Shown: positions 55,209 to 64,000 of the stretch, piece by piece | Layout: every line of letters begins with the position of its first letter | How positions within the stretch are numbered: position 1 is the stretch's first letter | NCBI RefSeq assembly: GCF_000155615.1 | Contig: NZ_DS989915.1 | Span: forward strand, 3,156,734-3,220,733 | Length of the DNA stretch: 64,000 bases | Direction: 5' to 3' | Origin: Alcanivorax sp. DG881 | GTDB lineage: Bacteria > Pseudomonadota > Gammaproteobacteria > Pseudomonadales > Alcanivoracaceae | Notes under the pieces: generated by a model | The model's input: only the letters and a program-made list of their open reading frames with translations | Databases searched by the model: none | Told to the model about the DNA's origin: nothing | Program-made: the position numbers and the translations under genes

Positions 55209-56177
55209 TTATACCACTCCTGCGCGTAGCAGGTCCTGCATGTTGAAGGCGCCGAGGGGTTTGCCTGCATCATCGCAAACCATCAGGCCGTTGATTTTGC
55301 GGGTTTCCATGATCTGCAGCGCTTCTGCCGCCAGATGGCCCTGGGCGATGGTGATCGGGTCGGTGACCATGACCTCGGCAATGGTGGCTTTGCGGATATC
55401 AATGTCACGGTCGAATATGCGGCGCAGATCCCCATCCGTAAAGATGCCGGCCAGGGTGCCGTCGTCGTGAGTGACGGCGGTCATGCCCAGGCCCTTATGG
55501 GTCATTTCCAGCAGGGCTTCGCTGAGTGACGTGTCCGCGCTGACCACGGGAAGCTGTTCGCCGGCGTGCATGATGTCATCCACTTTTAGCAGCAGGCGGC
55601 GGCCCAGGCTGCCACCGGGATGGCTGAGGGCAAAATCTTCCGGAGTGAAGCCGCGGGCTTCCAGCAGGGCGATGGCCAGGGCGTCGCCCATGGCCAGGGC
55701 GGCAGTAGTGGACGAGGTGGGCGCCAGGTTATGAGGGCAGGCCTCTTCCGCCACGGCCACGGTCAGGTGCACGTCGGAGAGTTGGGCCAGCGCGGATTGC
55801 GGCCGGCCGGTCATGCCGACCAGGCCGGTGCCTTTGCGTTTGATCACCGGGAGAATGGCCAGCACCTCGGCGGTTTCGCCGGAATTGGAGAGTGCCAGTA
55901 CCACATCGTCCGGGGTAATCATGCCCAGGTCGCCATGGGAGGCTTCACCGGGATGCACAAAGAAAGAGGGGGTGCCGGTGCTGGCCAGGGTGGCCGCCAG
56001 TTTGCTGCCCACATGCCCGCTCTTACCCATGCCGGTGACGATCACGCGGCCTTTGGCATTCAGCATCAGATCGCAGGCAGCAGAAAAGCTGGCGTCCAGG
56101 CTGTCTTTAAGGGCATCCACGGCCCGGGCTTCGATATCCAGTACCCGTTGACCGACGCTGATATGGTCGTGACTCAT
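55209..56177 (-). CDS. kdsD: Arabinose-5-phosphate isomerase
   Basis: KdsD interconverts ribulose-5-phosphate and arabinose-5-phosphate, the Kdo precursor. The product is 322 residues: a SIS domain (about 40-170, with GMGKSGHVGSKLAATLASTGTPSFFVHP and LSNSGETAEVL) and two CBS domains (about 205-322). AAGGAGA precedes the ATG at 56177. It heads kdsD-kdsC-lptC-lptA-lptB and is divergent from mlaC; yrbG, found upstream in enterobacteria, is absent here. Confidence 0.95.
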   Translation of the reverse strand: MSHDHISVGQRVLDIEARAVDALKDSLDASFSAACDLMLNAKGRVIVTGMGKSGHVGSKLAATLASTGTPSFFVHPGEASHGDLGMITPDDVVLALSNSGETAEVLAILPVIKRKGTGLVGMTGRPQSALAQLSDVHLTVAVAEEACPHNLAPTSSTTAALAMGDALAIALLEARGFTPEDFALSHPGGSLGRRLLLKVDDIMHAGEQLPVVSADTSLSEALLEMTHKGLGMTAVTHDDGTLAGIFTDGDLRRIFDRDIDIRKATIAEVMVTDPITIAQGHLAAEALQIMETRKINGLMVCDDAGKPLGAFNMQDLLRAGVV

Positions 56178-56384
56178 GCGTTCTCCTTGGCGTTGGCGGC
56201 GATTATACACCGGTTGCCCCCTTCACGTTGACCCGTAATCGGTAACCCGGCCTTCCGCGCGGGAACCGTATCGAACTCTGTGACTCCAATAAAACAATCA
56301 AGGTTCACGATGTTGCCGCTGTTGATGACTGGACAGGGGGTAAAGAACACCGTAAAACCGCCGGAGACTAACAGGGAGTAATCT

Positions 56385-57041
56385 ATGCATTTGCAACGGT
56401 ATATTCGAACGTGGCTGCACGCCGGCCTGGTGCTGCTGCTGGCAGGCATGGCCACATTGGCCCATGCCGAGAGTGACCCGCGCCAGGTGGTGTCGGACGC
56501 CGTGGAGCGCATGACATCCCGCATCGAGGCGGAGCGCGAGGCGCTCAAGGCGGATCCGGACAAGGCCAAGGCGCTGGTCCGTGAAGAGCTGGCTGACCTG
56601 GTGGATTTCAAGCGCATCACTCGCATGGTCATGGGCGACTACTTTGGCCCGTCCAGCAAGGAGCAGAAATACCGTTTTCTGGATGTGTTCAAAAACAGCC
56701 TGATCAACACCTATGCCTCCGGCATTACCCTGTATGACGGACAGAAAATCGAAACCCTGCCCATGCAGGAGGGTGACCGTAAAGGCGACTATGCACGGGT
56801 GCGCATGGAGGTAAAAACCAACTCCGGGCAAGTGGTGCCGATCTACTACACCCTGTTCCTGCGTGATGATCAGTGGAAAGTGATCAATGTGTATGTGAAT
56901 GGCCTGGATCTGCGCGATACCTTCAAGAGCCAGTTCGCTCAGGGGATGCAGCAGTACAACGATATCGACAAGGTGATCGATAACTGGTCTGCGGATGCCA
57001 AGATCGATGCCGGCATCGACGAGGCCAAACAGGGCGAGTGA
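56385..57041 (+). CDS. mlaC: Periplasmic phospholipid shuttle MlaC
   Basis: MlaC carries phospholipids across the periplasm between MlaA at the outer membrane and the MlaFEDB transporter. The product is 218 residues with a signal peptide (GLVLLLAGMATLAHAES, cut near residue 29) and the Ttg2D-type domain: DLVDFKRITRMVMGDYF, FLDVFKNSLINTYASGI and YTLFLRDDQWKVINVYVNGLDL. GGGAG precedes the ATG. In relatives mlaF, mlaE, mlaD precede it and mlaB follows; none are here. Confidence 0.93.
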   Translation: MHLQRYIRTWLHAGLVLLLAGMATLAHAESDPRQVVSDAVERMTSRIEAEREALKADPDKAKALVREELADLVDFKRITRMVMGDYFGPSSKEQKYRFLDVFKNSLINTYASGITLYDGQKIETLPMQEGDRKGDYARVRMEVKTNSGQVVPIYYTLFLRDDQWKVINVYVNGLDLRDTFKSQFAQGMQQYNDIDKVIDNWSADAKIDAGIDEAKQGE

Positions 57042-57104
57042 ACCCGCCTGCCGTGGTAAGGGGCAGCGTGCTCGCGTATTATTACGCCCTTGATGACGAT
57101 TTGA

Positions 57105-57125
57105 TGGAGCGGCTGCAGGCCGCTC
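57105..57125. other. Hairpin in the mlaC-ibaG gap
   Basis: GGAGCGGC and GCCGCTCC form an 8-bp stem around a short TGCAG loop. No T run follows, so it is a structured spacer where mlaB is found in relatives. Confidence 0.4.
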
Positions 57126-57168
57126 CAGTGCTGTTTGGGCCTGACCAAGGCCCTGATGAGGAGCAAAG

Positions 57169-57423
57169 ATGAATCCGGAAGAAGTTCAGGCATTGGTTGA
57201 TGCCGGTTTTGACAATGCCGATGTGGCAGTGGAAGGCGGCGGTGACCGGTTCCAGATTCGTGTGGTGTCAGAGGCCTTTGCCGGCCTGATGCCGGTGAAA
57301 CGCCAGCAGCTGGTGTATGCCACCATCGACGAGCAGATCAAAAGCAACACCATCCATGCCGTGCAGATTATTGCCTTTACTCCGGCGGAGTGGGAAAAAG
57401 CCCAGAATCAGGGCCTGTCCTGA
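57169..57423 (+). CDS. ibaG: BolA-family protein IbaG
   Basis: IbaG (YrbA) is a small BolA-type protein that binds monothiol glutaredoxin with an iron-sulfur cluster and affects envelope and acid response. The product is 84 residues with FQIRVVSEAFAGLMPVKRQQLVYATIDEQIKSN, the helix-turn-strand BolA fold. GAGGAG precedes the ATG. It lies just upstream of murA as in most gammaproteobacteria. Confidence 0.93.
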   Translation: MNPEEVQALVDAGFDNADVAVEGGGDRFQIRVVSEAFAGLMPVKRQQLVYATIDEQIKSNTIHAVQIIAFTPAEWEKAQNQGLS

Positions 57424-57469
57424 CCCCGGCCCCAGGCCGAAATCGGGTTGGAAGAACGCAACCATCTAG

Positions 57470-58741
<1,272 letters not shown>

Positions 58742-58758
58742 TCGGATCGGGATCTGTG

Positions 58759-59403
58759 ATGAGCAAGCCATTGACCATCGCCCTCTCCAAAGGGCGCATT
58801 CTCAAGGAAACCCTGCCGCTGCTGAAAGCCGCAGGCATTGAGCTGCTGGAAGACCCGGCGGCCTCACGCAAACTGATTTTCGACACCACCCGTGACGATG
58901 TGAAAATCATCATCATCCGCGCCACGGACGTGCCGCCCTATGTGCAGCATGGCGCGGCGGATATCGGTGTGGCCGGCAAAGACGTGCTTATGGAGCACGG
59001 CGGTGACGGGGTCTTTGAACCGGTGGATCTGGACATTGCCCGTTGCAAACTGATGGTGGCGGCCATGAAGGATGCCCCGGAAACCGGCAGCCGCCTGCGA
59101 GTGGCCACCAAGTTTGTGAATGTGGCCAAGGCCTACTACGCCCAGCAGGGCAAGCAGGCAGAAGTGATCAAGCTATACGGCGCCATGGAACTGGCCCCGC
59201 TGGTGGGGCTGGCGGACCGCATCGTGGATATCGTCGATACCGGCAATACCCTGCGCGCCAACGGCCTGGAGCCCACCGAGCTGATCGCCCACATTTCTAC
59301 CCGTGTGATCGTCAATCGGGCCAGCATGAAGACCCGTCACAGTGATATCCAGACGATCCTGGACAAGTTGACCGAAGCTGTGGCGTCCCGCGAAGCGGGT
59401 TAA
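58759..59403 (+). CDS. hisG: ATP phosphoribosyltransferase, short form
   Basis: HisG joins ATP and PRPP in the first step of histidine synthesis. The product is 214 residues, the short (HisGS) form that lacks the C-terminal feedback domain and works with HisZ. Motifs are [29 protein letters not shown] and the PRPP loop [16 protein letters not shown]. hisZ is not in this window. hisD and hisC follow in the same direction. Confidence 0.95.
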   Translation: MSKPLTIALSKGRILKETLPLLKAAGIELLEDPAASRKLIFDTTRDDVKIIIIRATDVPPYVQHGAADIGVAGKDVLMEHGGDGVFEPVDLDIARCKLMVAAMKDAPETGSRLRVATKFVNVAKAYYAQQGKQAEVIKLYGAMELAPLVGLADRIVDIVDTGNTLRANGLEPTELIAHISTRVIVNRASMKTRHSDIQTILDKLTEAVASREAG

Positions 59404-59420
59404 AAGCGGATTAAGTTAAC

Positions 59421-59492
59421 GCTTGCATGCAACAGGCTTCACGCGGTCACGCGGGTTGCTGAAGGTGTGCGGGTCTGTTGCGTTGAACGAGA
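59421..59492. repeat. GCGTGAA-type heptad array between hisG and hisD
   Basis: Read on the minus strand, 59421-59460 contains GCGTGACC (8 nt), GCGTGAA, GCCTGTT, GCATGCA. A weak right arm (GTTGCGTTGAACGAG) runs toward the hisD ribosome-binding site. Confidence 0.65.
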
Positions 59493-59498
59493 GAGATC

Positions 59499-60797
59499 AT
59501 GGAAACCACCTGGCTGAATGCCCAAGACGCTGATTTTGATGCCAAGCTCGCCGCGCTAACCGCCTGGTCGGAAGAGCGCGACGAAGAAGTGGCGGATCGT
59601 GTGCGTGGCATCCTCAAGGATGTGGCCAAGCGTGGCGATGCGGCGCTGGTGGAATACACCAACCGTTTTGATCGTCGTGACGTCGCGAGCATGGATGAGC
59701 TGGTGGTGGATCACGCCCAGTTGCAGGCCGCGCTGGCGCGCATTCCTGCCGAGCAACGTGAGGCCCTGGAAGCCGCCGCCGATCGCGTGCGTCGTTACCA
59801 TGAAAAGCAGAAGCAGGATTCCTGGCACTACCGCGAAGCCGATGGCACCTTGCTGGGCCAGCAGGTGACGCCGCTGGATCGCGCAGGCATTTATGTACCC
59901 GGTGGCAAAGCGGCGTACCCGAGTTCCGTATTGATGAATGCGCTGCCGGCAAAAGTGGCCGGCGTGGGCGAAATCATCATGGTCTCGCCTGCCCCGGACG
60001 GCATCATCAATGACATGGTGCTGGCGGCCGCGGCCATAGCCGGTGTCGACAAACTCTTTACCCTCGGCGGCGGGCAGGCGGTGGCCGCGTTGGCCTATGG
60101 CACGGAAACCGTGCCGGCGGTGGACAAGATCGTTGGCCCCGGCAATATCTATGTGGCCGAAGCCAAGCGGCAGGTGTTCGGCAAAGTCGGTATCGACATG
60201 ATTGCCGGCCCGTCGGAGATTCTGGTGGTTTGCGACGGAAAGACCGACCCGGACTGGATCGCCATGGATCTGTTTTCCCAGGCAGAGCACGACGAAGAAG
60301 CCCAGGCGATTCTGGTGTCCCCGGATGCGGCGTTCTTGCAACAGGTGGCTGAATCCATGGAAACGCTGGCGGCGACTCTGGAGCGTGAAACCATTATTCG
60401 CACGTCCATGAAGCACCGGGGCGCGTTGATCCAGGTGCAGGATTTGGATCAGGCCATCGACATTGCCAACCGCATTGCCTCCGAGCATTTGGAATTATCC
60501 ATTGATGATGCGGAGCAGTGGGCGAAAAAAATTCGTCATGCCGGTGCCATTTTTCTGGGGCGCCACACCCCGGAAGCACTGGGCGATTACTGTGCCGGGC
60601 CGAATCATGTGCTGCCCACCAGCGCCACCGCGCGTTTCTCCTCGCCGCTGGGCGTGTACGATTTCCAGAAGCGCAGCTCGCTGATTGGTTGCTCCCCGGA
60701 AGGGGCCAGCACCCTGGCAAAAATCGCCTCGCCGCTGGCGCGCGGCGAAAGCCTGACGGCCCACGCCCGCAGTGCGGAATATAGAATTAAACGCTAG
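59499..60797 (+). CDS. hisD: Histidinol dehydrogenase
   Basis: HisD oxidises L-histidinol to histidine in two NAD-dependent steps, the end of the pathway. The product is 432 residues. Motifs are [51 protein letters not shown], the zinc-site region [15 protein letters not shown] (Gln and His ligands), and [27 protein letters not shown] precedes the ATG. The stop codon lies in the first word of the following heptad array. Confidence 0.96.
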   Translation: METTWLNAQDADFDAKLAALTAWSEERDEEVADRVRGILKDVAKRGDAALVEYTNRFDRRDVASMDELVVDHAQLQAALARIPAEQREALEAAADRVRRYHEKQKQDSWHYREADGTLLGQQVTPLDRAGIYVPGGKAAYPSSVLMNALPAKVAGVGEIIMVSPAPDGIINDMVLAAAAIAGVDKLFTLGGGQAVAALAYGTETVPAVDKIVGPGNIYVAEAKRQVFGKVGIDMIAGPSEILVVCDGKTDPDWIAMDLFSQAEHDEEAQAILVSPDAAFLQQVAESMETLAATLERETIIRTSMKHRGALIQVQDLDQAIDIANRIASEHLELSIDDAEQWAKKIRHAGAIFLGRHTPEALGDYCAGPNHVLPTSATARFSSPLGVYDFQKRSSLIGCSPEGASTLAKIASPLARGESLTAHARSAEYRIKR

Positions 60798-60860
60798 ATG
60801 CCAGACGCCAGACGCCTGACGTGCGGCTTCTTTGTCCGGCGTTTGGCGTCAGGCTTCCGG
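60790..60860. repeat. Inverted pair of GACGCCA-type heptad arrays between hisD and hisC
   Basis: The left arm AACGCTA, GATGCCA, GACGCCA, GACGCCT, GACGTGC (60790-60824) starts inside hisD. The right arm (60836-60860), read on the minus strand, is GACGCCA then AACGCCG. The spacer is only about 11 nt, so the whole can fold as a hairpin. It ends 2 nt before the hisC Shine-Dalgarno GGAGA. Confidence 0.83.
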
Positions 60861-60870
60861 CGGAGAACTT

Positions 60871-61998
60871 ATGAGTAAATACTGGAGCGACTTCGTTCAT
60901 GGGCTGGAGCCTTATGTGCCCGGCGAGCAGCCCAAGATGGACAAGCTGGTAAAGCTGAACACCAATGAGCATCCGCTGGGGCCGTCGCCGAAAGTGATCG
61001 AGGCGATCCGCGCTGAAGCGGATGATCGGCTGCGGTTGTATCCAGACCCGGACAGCAGCCAGCTCAAGCAGGCCATCGCCGATTACTATTCCAATCAAGG
61101 CTACGGGATCAAGCGTTCCCAGGTGTTTGTTGGCAATGGCTCCGACGAAGTGCTGGCGCACCTGTTTATGGCGTTTTTTAAACAGGATGAGCCGCTGTTG
61201 TTTCCGGATATCACCTACAGTTTCTACAAGGTGTATTGCGGCCTGTATCAGATCGACTATCAGCCAGTGCCGCTCGATGATGCGCTGGGCATTGCGGTGG
61301 ATGATTATCTTGAGGGCGACAAGCCGCGCGCCAACGGTGGTATTATTTTTCCCAATCCCAATGCGCCCACCGGCAAGCTGTTGCCGCTGAGTGAGATTGA
61401 GCGCCTGTTACAGATCAATACGGAAACCCTGGTGGTGATCGATGAGGCGTACATCGATTTTGCCGGCAATCCGGGGCAAGGCGATGCCACGGCAATTGCG
61501 CTGGTAAACCGCTACCCGAATCTACTGGTTACCCAGACCCTGTCAAAATCCCGTTCCCTGGCCGGTTTGCGTATCGGGTTGGCTGTGGGTGATGAAGCGT
61601 TGATTGACGGATTGAATCGCATCAAGGATAGCTTCAATTCCTATCCGCTGGATCGCCTGGCCATTGCCGCCGGCGTGGCCGCGTTTGAGGATCAGGTGTG
61701 GTTTGAAAAAGGTTGTGAGCAGGTGATTGGCCAGCGCGAGTGGCTCAATGAACAGCTGGCGCAGCGTGGCTTTGAGAGTTTGCCCTCGGCGGCCAACTTT
61801 CTCTTTACCCGCCACGAGAAGCATAGTGGTGCTGAACTGGCCCAAGGGCTGCGCGAGCAAGGCATTATCGTGCGCCATTTTGGCAAACCCGAGCGCATCG
61901 CCGATTACCTGCGTATCACTGTGGGCACGCCAGAACAGAACCAGGCGCTGATTGCGGCGCTGGACGGGTTGAGTGAAAAGTTCAAAGTTCAAAGTTGA
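60871..61998 (+). CDS. hisC: Histidinol-phosphate aminotransferase
   Basis: HisC transfers an amino group from glutamate to imidazole-acetol phosphate. The product is 375 residues, with [40 protein letters not shown] and the PLP-lysine motif [20 protein letters not shown] precedes the ATG at 60871; the upstream in-frame GTG/TTG region is translated repeat. The last eight codons (EKFKVQS plus stop) are encoded by a GTTCAAA-type heptad array, so the C-terminus is repeat-derived. Confidence 0.93.
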   Translation: MSKYWSDFVHGLEPYVPGEQPKMDKLVKLNTNEHPLGPSPKVIEAIRAEADDRLRLYPDPDSSQLKQAIADYYSNQGYGIKRSQVFVGNGSDEVLAHLFMAFFKQDEPLLFPDITYSFYKVYCGLYQIDYQPVPLDDALGIAVDDYLEGDKPRANGGIIFPNPNAPTGKLLPLSEIERLLQINTETLVVIDEAYIDFAGNPGQGDATAIALVNRYPNLLVTQTLSKSRSLAGLRIGLAVGDEALIDGLNRIKDSFNSYPLDRLAIAAGVAAFEDQVWFEKGCEQVIGQREWLNEQLAQRGFESLPSAANFLFTRHEKHSGAELAQGLREQGIIVRHFGKPERIADYLRITVGTPEQNQALIAALDGLSEKFKVQS

Positions 61999-62000
61999 AA
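61973..62000 (+). repeat. GTTGAAA-type heptad array at the hisC 3' end
   Basis: GTGAAAA, GTTCAAA, GTTCAAA and GTTGAAA run in exact register and contain the hisC stop TGA (61996-61998). A weak inverse partner (CTTGAACTTTGC) lies near 62094, beyond the terminator. Confidence 0.8.
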
Positions 62001-62030
62001 AGCGCGGGCTAAGTGTTACCACATTGAGAC

Positions 62031-62073
62031 AAAGAGGCCGCGCCCACACTACACTCTGGACGCGGCCTCTTTG
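62031..62073 (+). terminator. Probable terminator after hisC
   Basis: Stem AAAGAGGCCGCG/CGCGGCCTCTTT is a perfect 12-bp pair (62031-62042 with 62061-62072) with an 18-nt loop. The T run is part of the stem. It ends the murA/his transcript and may work both ways. Confidence 0.72.
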
Positions 62074-62128
62074 CGTTAACGGGTAAAGCCGCGCTTGAAC
62101 TTTGCATTTCCTGAAGACGGCGATGCTA

Positions 62129-62207
62129 CTGTGGGAAGCGATGCTTGCATCGCGAAGGCGCTTTAGCTTTCCACCGTTATTCGTGATGCGAGCATCACTT
62201 CCCACAG
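62129..62207. repeat. REP-like inverted doublet
   Basis: CTGTGGGAAGCGATGC-TTGCATCGCGAA (62129-62156) and its near reverse complement (62180-62207, ending CACTTCCCACAG) face each other across about 24 nt. Each copy has its own GATGC/GCATC hairpin. This is the layout of REP pairs (BIMEs) known in pseudomonads, where TGTGGGA-beginning units are common. The gap 61999-62344 otherwise holds a terminator and a promoter. Confidence 0.75.
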
Positions 62208-62285
62208 ATATTACCAATGTTGGTTTTTTTTCAGAGGTCTTATCGCTCGTAAATCGCCTCTTGGCCGATGTCAGGGTTTGCCCGC

Positions 62286-62314
62286 TTGAACCTTTCGCAT
62301 ACCTGCGGTACTAA
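62286..62314 (+). promoter_or_regulatory. Possible sigma-70 promoter for the DUF4139 gene
   Basis: TTGAAC (62286-62291), a 17-nt spacer and TACTAA (62309-62314) give a plausible -35/-10 pair about 30 nt upstream of the ATG at 62345. Confidence 0.4.
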
Positions 62315-62344
62315 CAGGCATCGCCCAACGGAAAGGCCTTATTA

Positions 62345-63943
62345 ATGAAACGTTCGTTACTGCTTGCCTGTGCCCTGATCCCGATTCCCCTGTTTGCCGC
62401 TGACTTTGCTGTCACCGCTCCGGTGAGCAAGGCGGTGTTGTTTCCCGCCCAGGCTCATCTCAGTCGTACTTTCTCTCAGGCCTTGCCCGCCGGTGAGCAC
62501 CAGCTGGTGGTGAAAGGGTTGCCGGAGCTGGATCTGGATAGTCTGCAGGTGGCGGTGAAAGGTGCCGAGTTGCTGGGGATGCGGCAAGGATTTGCCATTG
62601 CTGAGGGCGATGTCTCGGCCCGTCGTGCCGAGCTGGATGCGGCGATTCTCGAACTGGAGCAGGCCATGGCCGCCGCCCGGGCAGCAGACAGCCTGGACCA
62701 GCAGCAGATTAATCATCTGCAATCGCTGATGGGGCAAGCGCCACAAGGTGAGGCCGTGTTTGCCCAGGTGCCGGTGGAAAAATGGGCCAGTGCCTGGGCG
62801 TCCATTGGCAAGGCGGTGGCGCAACGGCAGGCGGCGATTAATCAGCGTGTGGTGACCCGGGAAGAACAGCAACGCAAGCTGGAGGCTCTGCGACAGGAGC
62901 GCCAGCAGCTGGGACAGGGTCAGACTCGCAGCCGCGAGCTGGTGCTCACAGTTGGTGCCGAAACGTCGGCTACCGCGCAGGTTGAATTGCAGTATTTTAC
63001 CGGCCAGGCCGGCTGGCAGAATCAATTGCGGGTCGATCTGGATAGCGGCAGTGAAACGGTAGCCGTTACCGGTATTGCCCTGATTCATAACCGCACCGGC
63101 GAGGACTGGCAGAATGTCAGTGCCACCCTGGGGCTGGTGCCGGCCGGTTACCGTCACCTGCCGGATCCGCAGCCCTGGATTGTGCGTCTGGCGACGCCGC
63201 AACCGGAAATGCGTAAACAGTCCCTGCGCAGCGTGATGGCGGAACCGGCCGCCTTCGAAGCCGATATGGCTGAGCGCGTGCAGGCGATGCCGGTGGCTGC
63301 TCCGGTGGCTCACGGTTTTGATATGCGCGTGCCGCTTTCGTCTCCGCTGTCTCTGGCCAGTGGTAGCGCCAGTGCCCGGGTGCCCTATCAGCAGGCTGAA
63401 CTGCCGGTGACGCTCAGCCGCGAAAGTTATCTCTGGCAGCAGCCGGCGGTGTTGCTGGTGGGGGAATGGAAGAATACCAGCGCGCTGCCCTGGCTGGCGG
63501 GGCGCGTCACTCTGTTGCGGGATGGTCAGTGGCTGGCCCGTTACCATCGCGGCGACAGCATCAAGCAGGGCGAGCAGGTGAAGATGAGTTTCGGCGATGA
63601 CCCGCGTCTGCAGATTGAGGTGGTTCGCGAACCATCACAGCAAGGAGAGGTCGGCCTGATCAGCAAGGAGAATACCCTTTCTGCACTGAAGAACATCACT
63701 CTGACGTCCCATTACGACAAGGCGGTGACGGTGAATCTGCTGGATCGCCTGCCGGTGGCCGGCAACGAGGATATTACCGTCACGGCCAAGGGCAAGGCCG
63801 CAGATGCTCGCGATGTGGATGATGTGAAAGGGCTGCAACGCTGGCAGTTCACCTTGCCCGCCGGGGGGGAAGAAAGTTTCAAACAAGGCTTCGAAATTCG
63901 CTACCCGGAAGAATCTACTCTGAGCGGTGTGGAAGGGCTTTAA
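62345..63943 (+). CDS. Exported DUF4139/DUF4140 (mucoidy-inhibitor-A-like) protein
   Basis: The product is 532 residues: a signal peptide (LLACALIPIPLFAAD, cut near residue 19), an N-terminal DUF4140-type domain (about 25-110), a coiled coil (about 90-205, REEQQRKLEALRQERQQLGQ), then the DUF4139 domain (about 210-525) with VELQYFTGQAGWQNQLRVDL and FTLPAGGEESFKQGFEIRYPEE. Its role is unknown. It sits after a REP pair and its own promoter, separate from the his genes. Confidence 0.82.
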   Translation: MKRSLLLACALIPIPLFAADFAVTAPVSKAVLFPAQAHLSRTFSQALPAGEHQLVVKGLPELDLDSLQVAVKGAELLGMRQGFAIAEGDVSARRAELDAAILELEQAMAAARAADSLDQQQINHLQSLMGQAPQGEAVFAQVPVEKWASAWASIGKAVAQRQAAINQRVVTREEQQRKLEALRQERQQLGQGQTRSRELVLTVGAETSATAQVELQYFTGQAGWQNQLRVDLDSGSETVAVTGIALIHNRTGEDWQNVSATLGLVPAGYRHLPDPQPWIVRLATPQPEMRKQSLRSVMAEPAAFEADMAERVQAMPVAAPVAHGFDMRVPLSSPLSLASGSASARVPYQQAELPVTLSRESYLWQQPAVLLVGEWKNTSALPWLAGRVTLLRDGQWLARYHRGDSIKQGEQVKMSFGDDPRLQIEVVREPSQQGEVGLISKENTLSALKNITLTSHYDKAVTVNLLDRLPVAGNEDITVTAKGKAADARDVDDVKGLQRWQFTLPAGGEESFKQGFEIRYPEESTLSGVEGL

Positions 63944-63948
63944 AGGCA

Positions 63949-63976
63949 ATTAATAGTTAATAATGAATAATTAATA
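63949..63976 (+). repeat. ATTAATA-type heptad array at the window end
   Basis: ATTAATA, GTTAATA, ATGAATA and ATTAATA run in exact 7-nt register right after the DUF4139 stop. Any inverted partner would lie beyond the window. Confidence 0.72.
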
Positions 63977-64000
63977 GTGCGCGACACAGGTTCTCTGTCT

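Overview
The window reads as ordinary chromosome from a GC-rich marine-type gammaproteobacterium. Protein sequences and gene order (queA-tgt-yajC-secDF, suhB-trmJ-cysE, ispE-tRNA-prs-rplY-pth-ychF, gatCAB opposite mreBCD-maf, kdsDC-lptCAB-rpoN-hpf-ptsN-rapZ-ptsH-mgtE, ibaG-murA-hisGDC) resemble Alcanivorax and its Pseudomonas/Oceanospirillales relatives. The genus is inferred from gene order and recognisable families, not from a database search. I see no prophage, transposase, CRISPR array or rRNA operon. One tRNA (Gln, UUG) is present.

Layout. 1-5.4 kb: end of queA, then tgt, yajC, secD, secF and a small exported DUF2059 protein. 5.5-13.5 kb: six minus-strand catabolic genes (class I/II aminotransferase, amidase, D-2-hydroxyacid dehydrogenase, class III aminotransferase, beta-decarboxylating dehydrogenase, succinate-semialdehyde-type dehydrogenase). 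They lie as an accessory block between secF and suhB. 13.6-29.7 kb: suhB, trmJ, cysE, ychF, pth, rplY, prs, tRNA-Gln, ispE, lolB, a TPR lipoprotein, hemA, prfA, prmC, moeB, a 46-residue membrane peptide, a cyclic-nucleotide-binding-like protein and a crotonase. 29.7-47 kb: gatBAC, then mreBCD, maf, yhdP, nit, tldD, two accessory genes (a CNBD protein and a MORN/C13-peptidase lipoprotein), darP, pmbA and a membrane protein. 47-56 kb: mgtE, ptsH, rapZ, ptsN, hpf, rpoN, lptBAC, kdsC, kdsD, all minus strand. 56-64 kb: mlaC without the other mla genes, ibaG, murA, hisG, hisD, hisC and a DUF4139 protein.

The core genes serve cell-envelope building (LPS export and Kdo, peptidoglycan, lipoprotein sorting, rod shape), protein export, translation and tRNA modification, and histidine, heme, isoprenoid and PRPP synthesis.

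The most unusual feature lies between the genes. About sixteen intergenic gaps carry degenerate tandem arrays with an exact 7-nt step. At least four unrelated word families occur (GTTGAAA-type, GTTGATA/ATTAATA-type, GACGCCA-type, GCGTGAA-type, and perhaps GCGACAA-type), normally one family per array. Arrays often come as inverted pairs around an unconserved spacer of roughly 20-120 nt. Several run into genes: one encodes the last residues of queA, another the end and stop codon of hisC, and others abut start codons that lack a clear Shine-Dalgarno sequence (maf, moeB, tgt, rapZ). This is the best candidate here for an undescribed element class. Heptanucleotide repeats are known from cyanobacteria (STRR), but I know of no equivalent description that covers this pattern.
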